Both the position numbers and the translations under genes were made by a program. The notes below the pieces were generated by a model. It ran no database searches. It was not told where the DNA came from and saw only the letters and a program-made list of their open reading frames with translations. A stretch of DNA of 5,282 bases from Deltaproteobacteria bacterium (lineage in GTDB: Bacteria > Desulfobacterota > Binatia > DP-6), in assembly GCA_005879205.1 (NCBI GenBank), contig VBLD01000145.1, positions 1-5,282 of the forward strand, read 5' to 3'. How positions within the stretch are numbered: position 1 is the first letter of the stretch; each line of letters starts with the position of its first letter. Shown here in pieces: positions 1 to 5,062 of this stretch.

Positions 1-123
1 GATCTTGACGCCGTCCTTCTCGCGCAAGAAGGCTACCTCGTCTCCGACCTTCCAGCCGAACGCGTCTCTCAGCTCCTTGGGGACCGTCACCTGCCCCTTC
101 ACCGTCATGGTGCTGGTCTTCAT
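1..123 (-). CDS. AbrB/MazE/SpoVT-fold antitoxin, N-terminal part (cut by the left window edge)
   Basis: The minus strand from the ATG at 123-121 encodes 41 residues and stays open to base 1, so the C-terminal part lies outside the window. Residues 1-20 (MKTSTMTVKGQVTVPKELRD) carry the classic swapped-hairpin AbrB pattern: a short strand, the turn KGQVTVPKELRD, then FGWKVGDEVAFLREKDG, which matches the usual GxxxGDxVxF segment. In this family such proteins are dimeric DNA-binding antitoxins (VapB/MazE type) or transition-state regulators. At this size and codon context an antitoxin of a PIN or MazF toxin is most likely, with the toxin expected just left of the window. The start is fixed by the motif beginning right after it. 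A GAGAAG about 12 bases upstream is a poor ribosome-binding site, and a promoter-like pair sits almost on the start, so translation may be leaderless. The gene is divergent from the zinc-ribbon gene. Family assignment is secure; the toxin partner is inferred. Confidence 0.88.
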   Translation of the reverse strand, partial: MKTSTMTVKGQVTVPKELRDAFGWKVGDEVAFLREKDGVKI

Positions 124-129
124 GCACGA

Positions 130-158
130 GTATTACTTCTCAGGTCTTACCCCGTCAA
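130..158 (-). promoter_or_regulatory. Candidate promoter of the AbrB-type antitoxin gene, possibly leaderless
   Basis: Read on the minus strand, TTGACG (158-153) is a near-consensus -35 box, followed after exactly 17 bases by TAATAC (135-130), a moderate -10 box (AATACT with an 18-base spacer scores slightly better). Only six bases separate the -10 box from the ATG at 123, so the transcript would start on or next to the start codon. A 9-bp palindrome, AGTATTACT (129-137), overlaps the -10 box and could be an operator for autorepression, as is known for this antitoxin class. The boxes are seen in the sequence; their function is inferred. Confidence 0.45.
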
Positions 159-192
159 TTGCTACCTCCTCACGAAAGCCGAGGCGAAACCG

Positions 193-345
193 ATGATCTG
201 CCCGAGCTGCGGCCTCGAGATGAACCACCACGCGGAGAAGGCGGTGCTGTCGACGGGACCAGCGGATGTGGTCGAGGCGCTGCATGCGTGTCCGGCGTGC
301 GGGACCGGAGCCTCGCGTCGAGGAGAAACGGGGACGACTCGGTGA
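193..345 (+). CDS. Small double-CxxC zinc-ribbon protein (50 aa)
   Basis: The ORF starts with MICPSCGLEMNHHAEKAVL and continues to a second knuckle, HACPACG, before a basic, disordered-looking tail and TGA at 343-345. The two CxxC pairs (Cys3/Cys6 and Cys33/Cys36), each followed by Gly, form a typical four-cysteine zinc ribbon, and the whole protein is little more than that ribbon. The His12-His13 pair after the first knuckle and the acidic helix-like stretch ADVVEALHA sit between the knuckles. I chose this ATG because the first knuckle follows it immediately; AGG at 182-184 is a weak ribosome-binding site eight bases upstream. Small proteins beginning like this (M-x-CPxCGxEMNHHAEK) are, from memory, common unnamed hypotheticals in high-GC environmental bacteria. 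The function is unknown: nucleic-acid or protein binding would be typical of the fold. It is divergent from the AbrB-type gene and convergent with the VOC gene. Confidence 0.72.
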   Translation: MICPSCGLEMNHHAEKAVLSTGPADVVEALHACPACGTGASRRGETGTTR

Positions 346-366
346 GCGGGCACTCGATCGGGCCGT

Positions 367-399
367 GCGCCGACGCTCGCATCGTGCGAGCGCCGGCGC
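367..399. terminator. Strong GC hairpin between convergent genes, candidate bidirectional terminator
   Basis: The inner arms CGCTCGCA (374-381) and TGCGAGCG (385-392) pair perfectly around a TCG loop. After one A/C mismatch (373/393), the outer arms GCGCCG (367-372) and CGGCGC (394-399) pair as well, giving a 14-paired, 15-step stem. It lies in the 81-bp gap between the zinc-ribbon stop (345) and the VOC stop (427), where a shared terminator is expected. Neither side has a T-run, so it would be a stem-only or Rho-assisted terminator, or a 3'-end RNA-protecting structure. Confidence 0.6.
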
Positions 400-426
400 C
401 CTCACACCTCGATTCTGTCGCCGCTG

Positions 427-1194
427 CTACTTCCCGTGGAGCGCGAATGTCGCACCCTGCGGGTCCACGCATTGGGCGACGCGGTCGCCGCCGGGCACCT
501 CCATCGGGCCGTTGATCACCTTGCCGTCGTCCTTCTTGACGCGCGCGAGCCCAGCGTCGAGGTCGCCGACCTTGACGTAGTAGAGCCAGTGCGGCGGCGC
601 CGGGTAGTCCTTCCGCTTCGTCATCATCCCACCGAAGGTGCGGCCGCCCTTTCCGTACATCTGGTAGGTCCCCGTCGGGCCCATGTCCATCGCCTCGGTC
701 TTCTGCCAGCCGAAGAGCTGGGAGTAGAAGCGGAACGCCGCCTCCCACTCACCGGCGATGAGCTCGTGCCACGAGAAGTGGCCGTTCGTGACTTCCGCCG
801 GCTGCGGCATCTCCGGGCCCGAGCCCTTGAACAAGGCGATCACGGCGCCCTGGGGGTCCGCGATGACGCTGCAGCGGCCGACCTTCGGGATGTCCATCGG
901 CGCGACGTAGGTCTTCGCGCCGAGCGACGTCGCCTTCTTGGTGAGCGCGTCGACGTCGTCCGCGGCCACGTAGGCGAGCCAGTGCGGCGGCGCGCCCATC
1001 TTCTTGGCGTCGGCGGGAAGGGTCGTCACGCCGCCGAGCGGCGTCTCGCCCGCCGTCCACAGCGTATAGGGCATCTCACCGCCCTCGAACGCCTGCGTGC
1101 CCCACCCGATCACGTCCTTGTAGAACTTGATGGCGCCGTTCACGTCGCTCGTCAGCAGCTCGTACCAGACGAAGTTCCCCTGTCTGTCGCTCAT
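427..1194 (-). CDS. Tandem-domain VOC (glyoxalase/bleomycin-resistance fold) protein
   Basis: The 255-residue product holds two copies of the vicinal-oxygen-chelate domain (about 5-123 and 137-253). The repeat is plain: GNFVWYELL...AIKFYKDVIGW (7-31) matches GHFSWHELI...AFRFYSQLFGW (138-163). APPHWLAYV (68-76) matches APPHWLYYV (199-207), and ADPQGAVIALF (112-122) matches VDPQGATFALH (243-253). Length and layout match the CFP30-like two-domain VOC proteins, mostly of unknown substrate and often without a bound metal. No set of metal ligands can be assigned with confidence here; His143 appears only in the second copy, with Tyr11 in the first. The start is supported by a very strong Shine-Dalgarno region: AAGGAGG (1205-1199), four bases before ATG, with a second AGGAGG (1212-1207) behind it. 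The stop is TAG. There is no signal peptide, so it is cytosolic. It lies 101 bp downstream of the DUF1993 gene on the same strand and may share its transcript. Confidence 0.93.
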   Translation of the reverse strand: MSDRQGNFVWYELLTSDVNGAIKFYKDVIGWGTQAFEGGEMPYTLWTAGETPLGGVTTLPADAKKMGAPPHWLAYVAADDVDALTKKATSLGAKTYVAPMDIPKVGRCSVIADPQGAVIALFKGSGPEMPQPAEVTNGHFSWHELIAGEWEAAFRFYSQLFGWQKTEAMDMGPTGTYQMYGKGGRTFGGMMTKRKDYPAPPHWLYYVKVGDLDAGLARVKKDDGKVINGPMEVPGGDRVAQCVDPQGATFALHGK

Positions 1195-1295
1195 GGGCCC
1201 TCCTTTCCTCCTGGTTGATGTCGGCGCACGAACTCCGTGTCGCTCGGTTACCGCAACCTCGGTCCCGTGGACATCCCCTGCGGCCCCCGCCGGCC

Positions 1296-1805
1296 TCAGC
1301 CGTCCCTCGCCGGAATCGAGCCGATGTAGTCCATCTTGCCGAGACCGACGCCGTTGTGGCGGAGGATCGCGTAGGCCATCGTCGCATGGAAGAAGAAGTT
1401 CGGCACGGCGACGTGCACCAGGTAGTCGTCGCCGCGGAGCCACTTCCCCTCGAGCCAGGGCGGAGACACCTTCCGCTCCTCGGCGCCGGCCAGGTCCTTC
1501 GCCTGGACGCTCTCGAGGAAGCCGAGGCACTTCTGGATGCGCTGGCGCAGCTCGGCGAACGTCTGCTCCGTATCCGGATGGGACGGTGGCTGCTTGCCGC
1601 CGAGGTACGCCGCCGCGTACTTCGCCTGGTCGCAGGCGGACTGCACCTGGCGGACGAACGGAAACTGATCCGGTGCGAGACGGGCCTGGGTGAGCACGTC
1701 GACCTCGAAGGATTTGGCCGTCGCGTACTCGCTCGCCTTGTCCATCCACCGATCGAGGTTCTGCAGGGTCTTGGCGAACAGCCGGATGGCGTCGTTGTGG
1801 TTCAT
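1296..1805 (-). CDS. DUF1993 family protein (DinB-like helical bundle)
   Basis: The 169-residue product reads along its whole length like DUF1993 (PF09351). It has an N-terminal helix (DAIRLFAKTLQNLDRWMDKA, 5-24), then VLTQARLAPDQFPFVRQVQSA (about 37-57), DTEQTFAELRQRI (78-90), and the C-terminal signature PNFFFHATMAYAILRHNG (about 135-152) followed by VGLGKMDYIG. The family is predicted to fold as a DinB-like four-helix bundle, has no established reaction, and is cytosolic; no signal peptide is seen. The ATG is well placed, five bases after AGGAGG (1816-1811). The gene begins 69 bp after the MoaD-like stop and ends 101 bp before the VOC gene, all on the minus strand, so it could belong to a four-gene transcript. 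However, its strong ribosome-binding site and the gap also allow its own promoter. I see no clear -35/-10 pair in that gap. Family call is firm; the role is unknown. Confidence 0.92.
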   Translation of the reverse strand: MNHNDAIRLFAKTLQNLDRWMDKASEYATAKSFEVDVLTQARLAPDQFPFVRQVQSACDQAKYAAAYLGGKQPPSHPDTEQTFAELRQRIQKCLGFLESVQAKDLAGAEERKVSPPWLEGKWLRGDDYLVHVAVPNFFFHATMAYAILRHNGVGLGKMDYIGSIPARDG

Positions 1806-1874
1806 GAGCTCCTCCTCTCGTGAGCACCGGACGGTAGCCCACGGCGGATGCTCAAGCGACCCCCCCCGTCGTCC

Positions 1875-2171
1875 TCAACCGCCGGCCATCGCCCCCACGA
1901 CCAGAAAAGGCTCGTCGCCCGTCGCGACCGCGGCGGGCAGCGGGGCATCCGGCGCGTCGTGGGACACGTCCTGCTCGCAGGCGAAGAACCTCACGAACGG
2001 CCGGCGCTGCTGGCTGACGTGATCGCGGATCGTCCCGCGCAGCATCGGATAGCGGGCCTCGAGCGCGTCGAGGAGCGAGCGCTGCGTGACCAGACCCTCG
2101 ACGTCGAGCGTCACCTCGCCGTCGACGTGCGCCAGCTTCCGGAGGTGTGCCGGGAGCACGACCCGGATCAT
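1875..2171 (-). CDS. MoaD/ThiS-like ubiquitin-fold protein with C-terminal Gly-Gly
   Basis: The 98-residue product starts MIRVVLPAHLRKLAHVDGEV, the first beta-hairpin of a beta-grasp fold. A helix with the pattern RSLLDALEARYPMLRGTIRD (31-50) follows, then RPFVRFFACEQDV (57-69), and it ends in PFLVVGAMAGG with the double glycine exactly at the C terminus. In MoaD, ThiS and related sulfur carriers that tail is adenylated by an E1-like enzyme and turned into a thiocarboxylate or conjugated to a target. The exposed Gly-Gly here suggests the same chemistry, but no E1, sulfurtransferase, molybdopterin or thiamin gene is in the window, so it should not be named moaD or thiS. Its ATG overlaps the propeller stop (ATGA at 2171-2168), which fixes the start and implies translational coupling. 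Residues 66-85 (EQDVSHDAPDAPLPAAVATG) form the usual loop before the last strand. Fold confidence is high; the pathway is unknown. Confidence 0.9.
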   Translation of the reverse strand: MIRVVLPAHLRKLAHVDGEVTLDVEGLVTQRSLLDALEARYPMLRGTIRDHVSQQRRPFVRFFACEQDVSHDAPDAPLPAAVATGDEPFLVVGAMAGG

Positions 2172-3283
2172 GGCAGGGCCTGGACCTCGACGGACAGCAC
2201 GGCCGGAAGATCGCGGACGATGGGGGTCCAGCGGTCTCCGCCATCGGCCGAGGCGTACACCTGCCCGCCGGTGGTGCCGAAGTAGACGCCGCACGGATCG
2301 AGTGCGTCGACGGCCATCGCGTCGCGCAGCACGTTGACGTAGCAGTCGCGCTGCGGGAGCCCGTTGGTCAGCGCCTCCCACTCGTGACCGCCCGTGCGGC
2401 TGCGGTACAGGCGCAGCTTCCCCTCGGGCGGATAGTGCTCCGAGTCGCTCTTGATCGGGACCACGTAGATGGTGTCGGGCTCGTGCGCGTGCACGTCGAT
2501 CGGGAAGCCGAAGTCGCTCGGCAAATTGCCGCTCACCTCCTGCCACGACTCGCCGGCGTCGTCGCTCCGCATGACGTCCCAGTGCTTCTGCATGAACAGC
2601 ACGCCCGGACGCGACGGGTGCATCGCGATGCGATGGACGCAATGGCCGACCTCGGCAGTCGGGTTGGGGATCTGCTCGGACCGGAGGCCGCGGTTGACCG
2701 GCCGCCACGACTTCCCGGCATCGTCGGTCCGGAACGTCCCGGCCGAGGAGATGGCGACGAAAAGCCGTTCGGAACGACTCGGGTCCTGGAGGATCGTGTG
2801 CAGGCACATCCCGCCGGCCCCCGGCGCCCAGGAGGAAGCCGATTCGTGCGTGCGGAGTCCCGGGAGCTCATGCCACGTCTGCCCGCCGTCGGTCGTGCGG
2901 AACAGGGCGGCGTCTTCCACCCCGGCATAGACGGTGTCCGGATCGGTCGGCGACGGTTCGAGGTGCCAGACGCGCGCGAACTCCCATGGGTGAGGCGTCC
3001 CGTCGTACCACAGGTGCGTGCCGGGAACGCCGTCGTACACGAACTTGTTACCCACCGGCTCCCAGGTCTTCCCGCCGTCGTCGGAGCGCTGGATCAGCTG
3101 GCCGAACCAGCTCGTGCCTTGCGACGCGTACACCCGGTTCGGGTCAGCGGGCGACGCCTTCAGGTGGAAGATCTCCCAGCCCCCGAAGTGAGGACCGGTG
3201 ACGTCCCACCGTTCGCGCTTCCCGTCCGACGCCAGAACGAAGGCGCCTTTCCGTGTGCCGACGAGCACCCGTACTCCGCTCAT
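2168..3283 (-). CDS. Cytosolic Asp-box (BNR/VPS10-like) beta-propeller protein
   Basis: The 371-residue product is built of repeats carrying the Asp-box S/T-x-D-x-G-x-x-W. They are SDDGGKTW (67-74), TTDGGQTW (130-137), TDDAGKSW (186-193), SDDAGESW (240-247), a degenerate SRTGGHEW with Thr for Asp (295-302), and SADGGDRW (345-352). Spacing of about 50-60 residues fits a six- or seven-bladed propeller. The N terminus, MSGVRVLVGTRKGAFVLASD, is itself a blade strand set and not a signal peptide, so the protein is probably cytosolic, unlike secreted sialidases and sortilin-like receptors. Catalytic sialidase residues (the arginine triad with FRIP motif) are not recognisable, so an enzymatic sialidase name would be wrong despite common automatic labels. 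The ATG follows AAGGAG (3295-3290) by six bases. It is the first gene of the minus-strand block and overlaps the Gly-Gly protein by four bases, which makes that protein its most likely functional partner. Confidence 0.92.
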   Translation of the reverse strand: MSGVRVLVGTRKGAFVLASDGKRERWDVTGPHFGGWEIFHLKASPADPNRVYASQGTSWFGQLIQRSDDGGKTWEPVGNKFVYDGVPGTHLWYDGTPHPWEFARVWHLEPSPTDPDTVYAGVEDAALFRTTDGGQTWHELPGLRTHESASSWAPGAGGMCLHTILQDPSRSERLFVAISSAGTFRTDDAGKSWRPVNRGLRSEQIPNPTAEVGHCVHRIAMHPSRPGVLFMQKHWDVMRSDDAGESWQEVSGNLPSDFGFPIDVHAHEPDTIYVVPIKSDSEHYPPEGKLRLYRSRTGGHEWEALTNGLPQRDCYVNVLRDAMAVDALDPCGVYFGTTGGQVYASADGGDRWTPIVRDLPAVLSVEVQALP

Positions 3284-3459
3284 TCCTCGCTCCTTCCCGT
3301 ACCTCGCGCCGGACTTCGCAGGCAGCCGCTTCTTGCGCGCAGCACACTAGCTCGCCCGTCGAGGTCACTCCACCACCGCCGGAGCTGCGGCCGGTCCTCG
3401 GATCGACATGCGCGGCGAAGGAAGAGTGAAGAGCGTGCGAATCCGCAACGGCGAATGTC
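3284..3459. other. Intergenic stretch upstream of the propeller gene
   Basis: These 176 bases between the propeller start and the PIN remnant hold no credible gene. The propeller promoter must lie here on the minus strand. The only -10-like string I see is TAGTGT (3352-3347), with no good -35 box 16-18 bases upstream of it, so I do not call a promoter. I looked for the missing N-terminal part of the PIN toxin, or its antitoxin, in all three plus frames and could not recognise either. Confidence 0.4.
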
Positions 3460-3651
3460 CGAGGATCGAGGACGTCGAGGACGCATTCGCGAGCTCATGC
3501 ATAAGTATAGGGACAGGAAGATGGATCTCGCGGATGCGGCCCCGTGCGCGTCGCCGAGCGCGAGCGCATCTCGACCGTCTTCACCATCGACCGCGCCGAC
3601 TTCCTCGTCTATCGGCCTCTTGGCTCTCGTCGCTTCGCCGTGATCCCGTGA
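3460..3651 (+). pseudogene. C-terminal remnant of a PIN-domain (VapC-type) toxin with two frameshifts
   Basis: Reading across three frames restores a typical PIN-domain C terminus. EDVE (3468-3479) is followed after two extra bases by RIRELMHKYRDRKMDLADAA (3482-3541). After a further shift at 3542-3543 (one base missing from a Leu codon, by comparison with the family pattern LADAxLVxVAER), VRVAERERISTVFTIDRADF and LVYRPLGSRRFAVIP run to TGA at 3649-3651. The conserved acidic residues of the PIN active site in this half are present (Asp in MDLADA, Asp in FTIDRADF), so decay is recent enough to read. About the first half of the toxin, including the first catalytic Asp, and any antitoxin gene are absent. 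The first lesion falls in a short repeat (CGAGGAT, CGAGGACGT, CGAGGACGC at 3460-3484), which suggests slippage. It cannot make a working RNase as written. The alternatives are sequencing errors in an otherwise truncated gene. Confidence 0.8.
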
Positions 3652-3714
3652 TGCGCGGTTCTGGCCAGGGTCGCACTGTGCCGGAGACAGAGACGGGGAC
3701 ACCCCTGGCGAGCG

Positions 3715-3743
3715 TTGTCTCGGCTCGCGGCGGCGGGTAGCTT
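3715..3743 (+). promoter_or_regulatory. Candidate promoter of the hot-dog gene, probably leaderless
   Basis: TTGTCT (3715-3720) and TAGCTT (3738-3743) are separated by exactly 17 bases, and the ATG at 3753 lies nine bases past the -10 box. The transcript would then begin within a few bases of the start codon. This fits the absence of any Shine-Dalgarno sequence before this gene, in contrast to the strong ones before the minus-strand genes. The layout mirrors the one in front of the AbrB-type gene. Inference from spacing and position only. Confidence 0.45.
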
Positions 3744-3752
3744 CGCCGCCCC

Positions 3753-4634
3753 ATGGCCCGCGCACCTCGCAACCCTGCCGACCTCGTGGTCCGTTCCCGG
3801 CTCCGCGAGCCGGTGGTCTTCCCGGACCTGACCGAGCGCCTCGCGCTCAAGCTGTCCTCGATCGCGCACTACACGGCGCGCGCGCACTTCGGCGCGTGGC
3901 ACCGGAAGCTCGGCGCGCCCGACTGGAGCGACCCGCAAGGCATCTTCACCCCGCTCGTGTACGTCGAGCTCACCGCCACCGACGTGCCGGTCGATCCGCG
4001 GAAGGCGCTCCGGGTGCGCGGCGAGACGTTCCTCGCGAAGACGCTCGACGCCGCCGGCGGCATTCGCCGCCTCCTCCGCGAGGGCCGCCACGTGATCCGC
4101 GCCGGCGACGGCCCCGTCGTCGCGCAGGCCCGGCTCATGAACGTCTTCACCCGCTACGACCCGGACCCCGCGCGGCGCCGCGTCACCGCCCTGCCGCCCG
4201 CGCTCGGCCTCGGCGACGCGCCCTCGCGGGTGACCGAGCTCCCCGACCTCGCCAGCCTGGTGCCGGTCGACCGCGGTCCAGACTTCGTCGAGACGACGAC
4301 GCGGGTCTGGCACTACGGCCAGACCGACGCCAACCGTCACGTGAACGGCATGGAGTATCTGCGCGCGATGGAGGTCTACGTTGCCGACCTGCTCCACGCG
4401 GCAGGCCACGACCTCGGACGGCTCTACTTCGCACGCGCCCGGATCGTCTATCGCAAACCCTGCTTCCGCGGTGAGGGCTACCGCCGGCTCGCGTGGTTCC
4501 GGGGCGAGGCGCCGCTCGTGATCGCGGGGGCATTCGTCAAGGCCGACGAGCCGCCGCATGCGCGTCCCGCCGTGGCCGTTGAGCTCACCGTCGCGCAGCA
4601 CGAGGCCGAGACGCGCGGCGCCGGACCCGAGTGA
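3753..4634 (+). CDS. Double hot-dog thioesterase-like protein
   Basis: The 293-residue product has a clear hot-dog (4HBT/acyl-CoA thioesterase-like) second half. TTTRVWHYGQTDANRHVNGM (181-200) with EYLRAMEVYVADLL next gives the D-x-N-x-HVN-x-x-x-Y pattern (Asp192, Asn194, His196, Asn198, Tyr202), followed by strands ARARIVYRKPCFRGEGYR (227-244) and PLVIAGAFVK (254-263). The first half looks like a second, diverged copy: a helix SIAHYTARAHFGAWHRKLG (36-54), then strands in LRVRGETFLAK (86-96), GRHVIRAGDGPVVAQARLMN (111-130) and VFTRYDPDP. It lacks the DxNxHVN motif. A tandem hot-dog layout resembles plant-type acyl-ACP thioesterases and LnmK-like bifunctional enzymes. The substrate, presumably an acyl thioester, is unknown. 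No signal peptide is seen. The ATG lacks a ribosome-binding site but sits just after a promoter-like pair. It stands alone on its strand between two gene remnants. The gene is certain, the fold likely, and the activity inferred. Confidence 0.82.
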   Translation: MARAPRNPADLVVRSRLREPVVFPDLTERLALKLSSIAHYTARAHFGAWHRKLGAPDWSDPQGIFTPLVYVELTATDVPVDPRKALRVRGETFLAKTLDAAGGIRRLLREGRHVIRAGDGPVVAQARLMNVFTRYDPDPARRRVTALPPALGLGDAPSRVTELPDLASLVPVDRGPDFVETTTRVWHYGQTDANRHVNGMEYLRAMEVYVADLLHAAGHDLGRLYFARARIVYRKPCFRGEGYRRLAWFRGEAPLVIAGAFVKADEPPHARPAVAVELTVAQHEAETRGAGPE

Positions 4635-4666
4635 GCGACGTCGGACCTTACGGCCGGATGCCGGGA

Positions 4667-4962
4667 CACCTCCGCGTAGTCGTCGATCACGACTGAACGC
4701 GACCGTGGAGCCGGTCGGGTCGAAGCCGGCGATGAGCTCGGGCACCGTCACCTTGATGCGATACCAGTTGAAGCTTCCCCGTCGACCGGCGTACGTTGAG
4801 GGCAGTCGGCTTAACCGTCTCCCACGCCGAGTCGTCGAAGTCGGCCGCGCCAGCCTTCGGTGTGTAGTCGTAGGTCCTGATCGGGGCTCCCGACGGCTTC
4901 AGGTCCGGCCCCGGGCCCTTGCCGTCGACCTCGACGATCCGGGCGTCGCTGTAGCGCCACGT
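4667..4962 (-). pseudogene. Frameshifted remnant of a gluconolactonase-type N-terminal domain
   Basis: The minus strand carries 98 protein-like residues spread over three frames. They are TWRYSDARIVEVDGKGPGPD through DFDDSAWETV to RRSTGKL (4962-4771, 64 codons), then NWYRIKVTVPELIAGFDPTG and STVAF (4769-4695, 25 codons), then VVIDDYAEV (4693-4667). The junctions at 4770 and 4694 each leave one base out of frame, consistent with losses of about 5 and 2 bases. From memory this series (TWRYSDVR...TYDY.P.AGAADFDDS.W...RRSTGK..FNWYRI...FDPTGSTVVFEVVIDDYAEVWVDG) is the N-terminal, probably sugar-binding-like, domain of some large SMP-30/gluconolactonase proteins. The propeller catalytic part is missing, and the remnant stops about 30 bp past the hot-dog gene's stop. 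An in-frame ATG at 5010 lacks a ribosome-binding site. Decay is certain in outline; the family name is a recollection. Confidence 0.68.
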
Positions 4963-5033
4963 ATTTTTCGTTGTCGGCGACTCGAAACGCTGCCCCCCAG
5001 CTCTCAGCATCCGGAACCGCCGGTCTTGCCATG

Positions 5034-5053
5034 AAGTGTCTCTTGTGACACTT
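5034..5053. promoter_or_regulatory. Perfect 7-bp inverted repeat, candidate operator of the Phd-type antitoxin
   Basis: AAGTGTC (5034-5040) and GACACTT (5047-5053) are exact reverse complements separated by six bases, ending nine bases before the antitoxin ATG. Phd/YefM antitoxins bind short palindromes in their own promoters, alone or with the toxin, so this is the obvious operator. A possible promoter overlaps it: TTGCCA (5026-5031) with CACTTT (5049-5054) at a 17-base spacing, the -10 box being poor. No Shine-Dalgarno sequence lies between the repeat and the start. Confidence 0.6.
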
Positions 5054-5062
5054 TGCAGCACG

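Noticed and set aside
436..1218. Long open plus-strand frame opposite the VOC gene
   Set aside because: It is the antisense of a clear two-domain VOC protein, with an Arg/Val/Leu-rich composition typical of GC-rich shadows and no recognisable domain.
427..1842. VOC protein read as a 471-residue fusion starting upstream
   Set aside because: The upstream extension overlaps the DUF1993 gene in another frame and looks random; the strong Shine-Dalgarno sequence before the ATG at 1194 fixes the true start.
1821..1854. TGAGCA/TGCTCA inverted repeat in the gap before the DUF1993 gene
   Set aside because: Only six base pairs with a 22-base spacer and little internal pairing; too weak to call a terminator or operator.
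1860..1867. Run of eight C bases just after the MoaD-like stop
   Set aside because: It lies outside the coding region and is an ordinary homopolymer in GC-rich DNA, though it could carry a sequencing length error.
1875..2807. MoaD-like protein read as a 310-residue protein with an N-terminal extension
   Set aside because: The extension is an out-of-frame shadow of the propeller; the ATG at 2171 overlapping the propeller stop gives a normal-sized beta-grasp protein.
2168..3283. Naming the propeller a sialidase (exo-alpha-sialidase)
   Set aside because: Asp-boxes are a shared structural motif; the sialidase arginine triad and FRIP motif and a secretion signal are not visible.
2147..3643. A 498-codon plus-strand open frame
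   Set aside because: Most of it is antisense to the Asp-box propeller. Only its end, where it reads through the middle of the PIN remnant, is protein-like, so the length is accidental.
3609..4751. A 380-codon minus-strand open frame
   Set aside because: It is antisense to the hot-dog gene. Only its first 25 or so residues are real in origin, and they belong to the gluconolactonase-like remnant.
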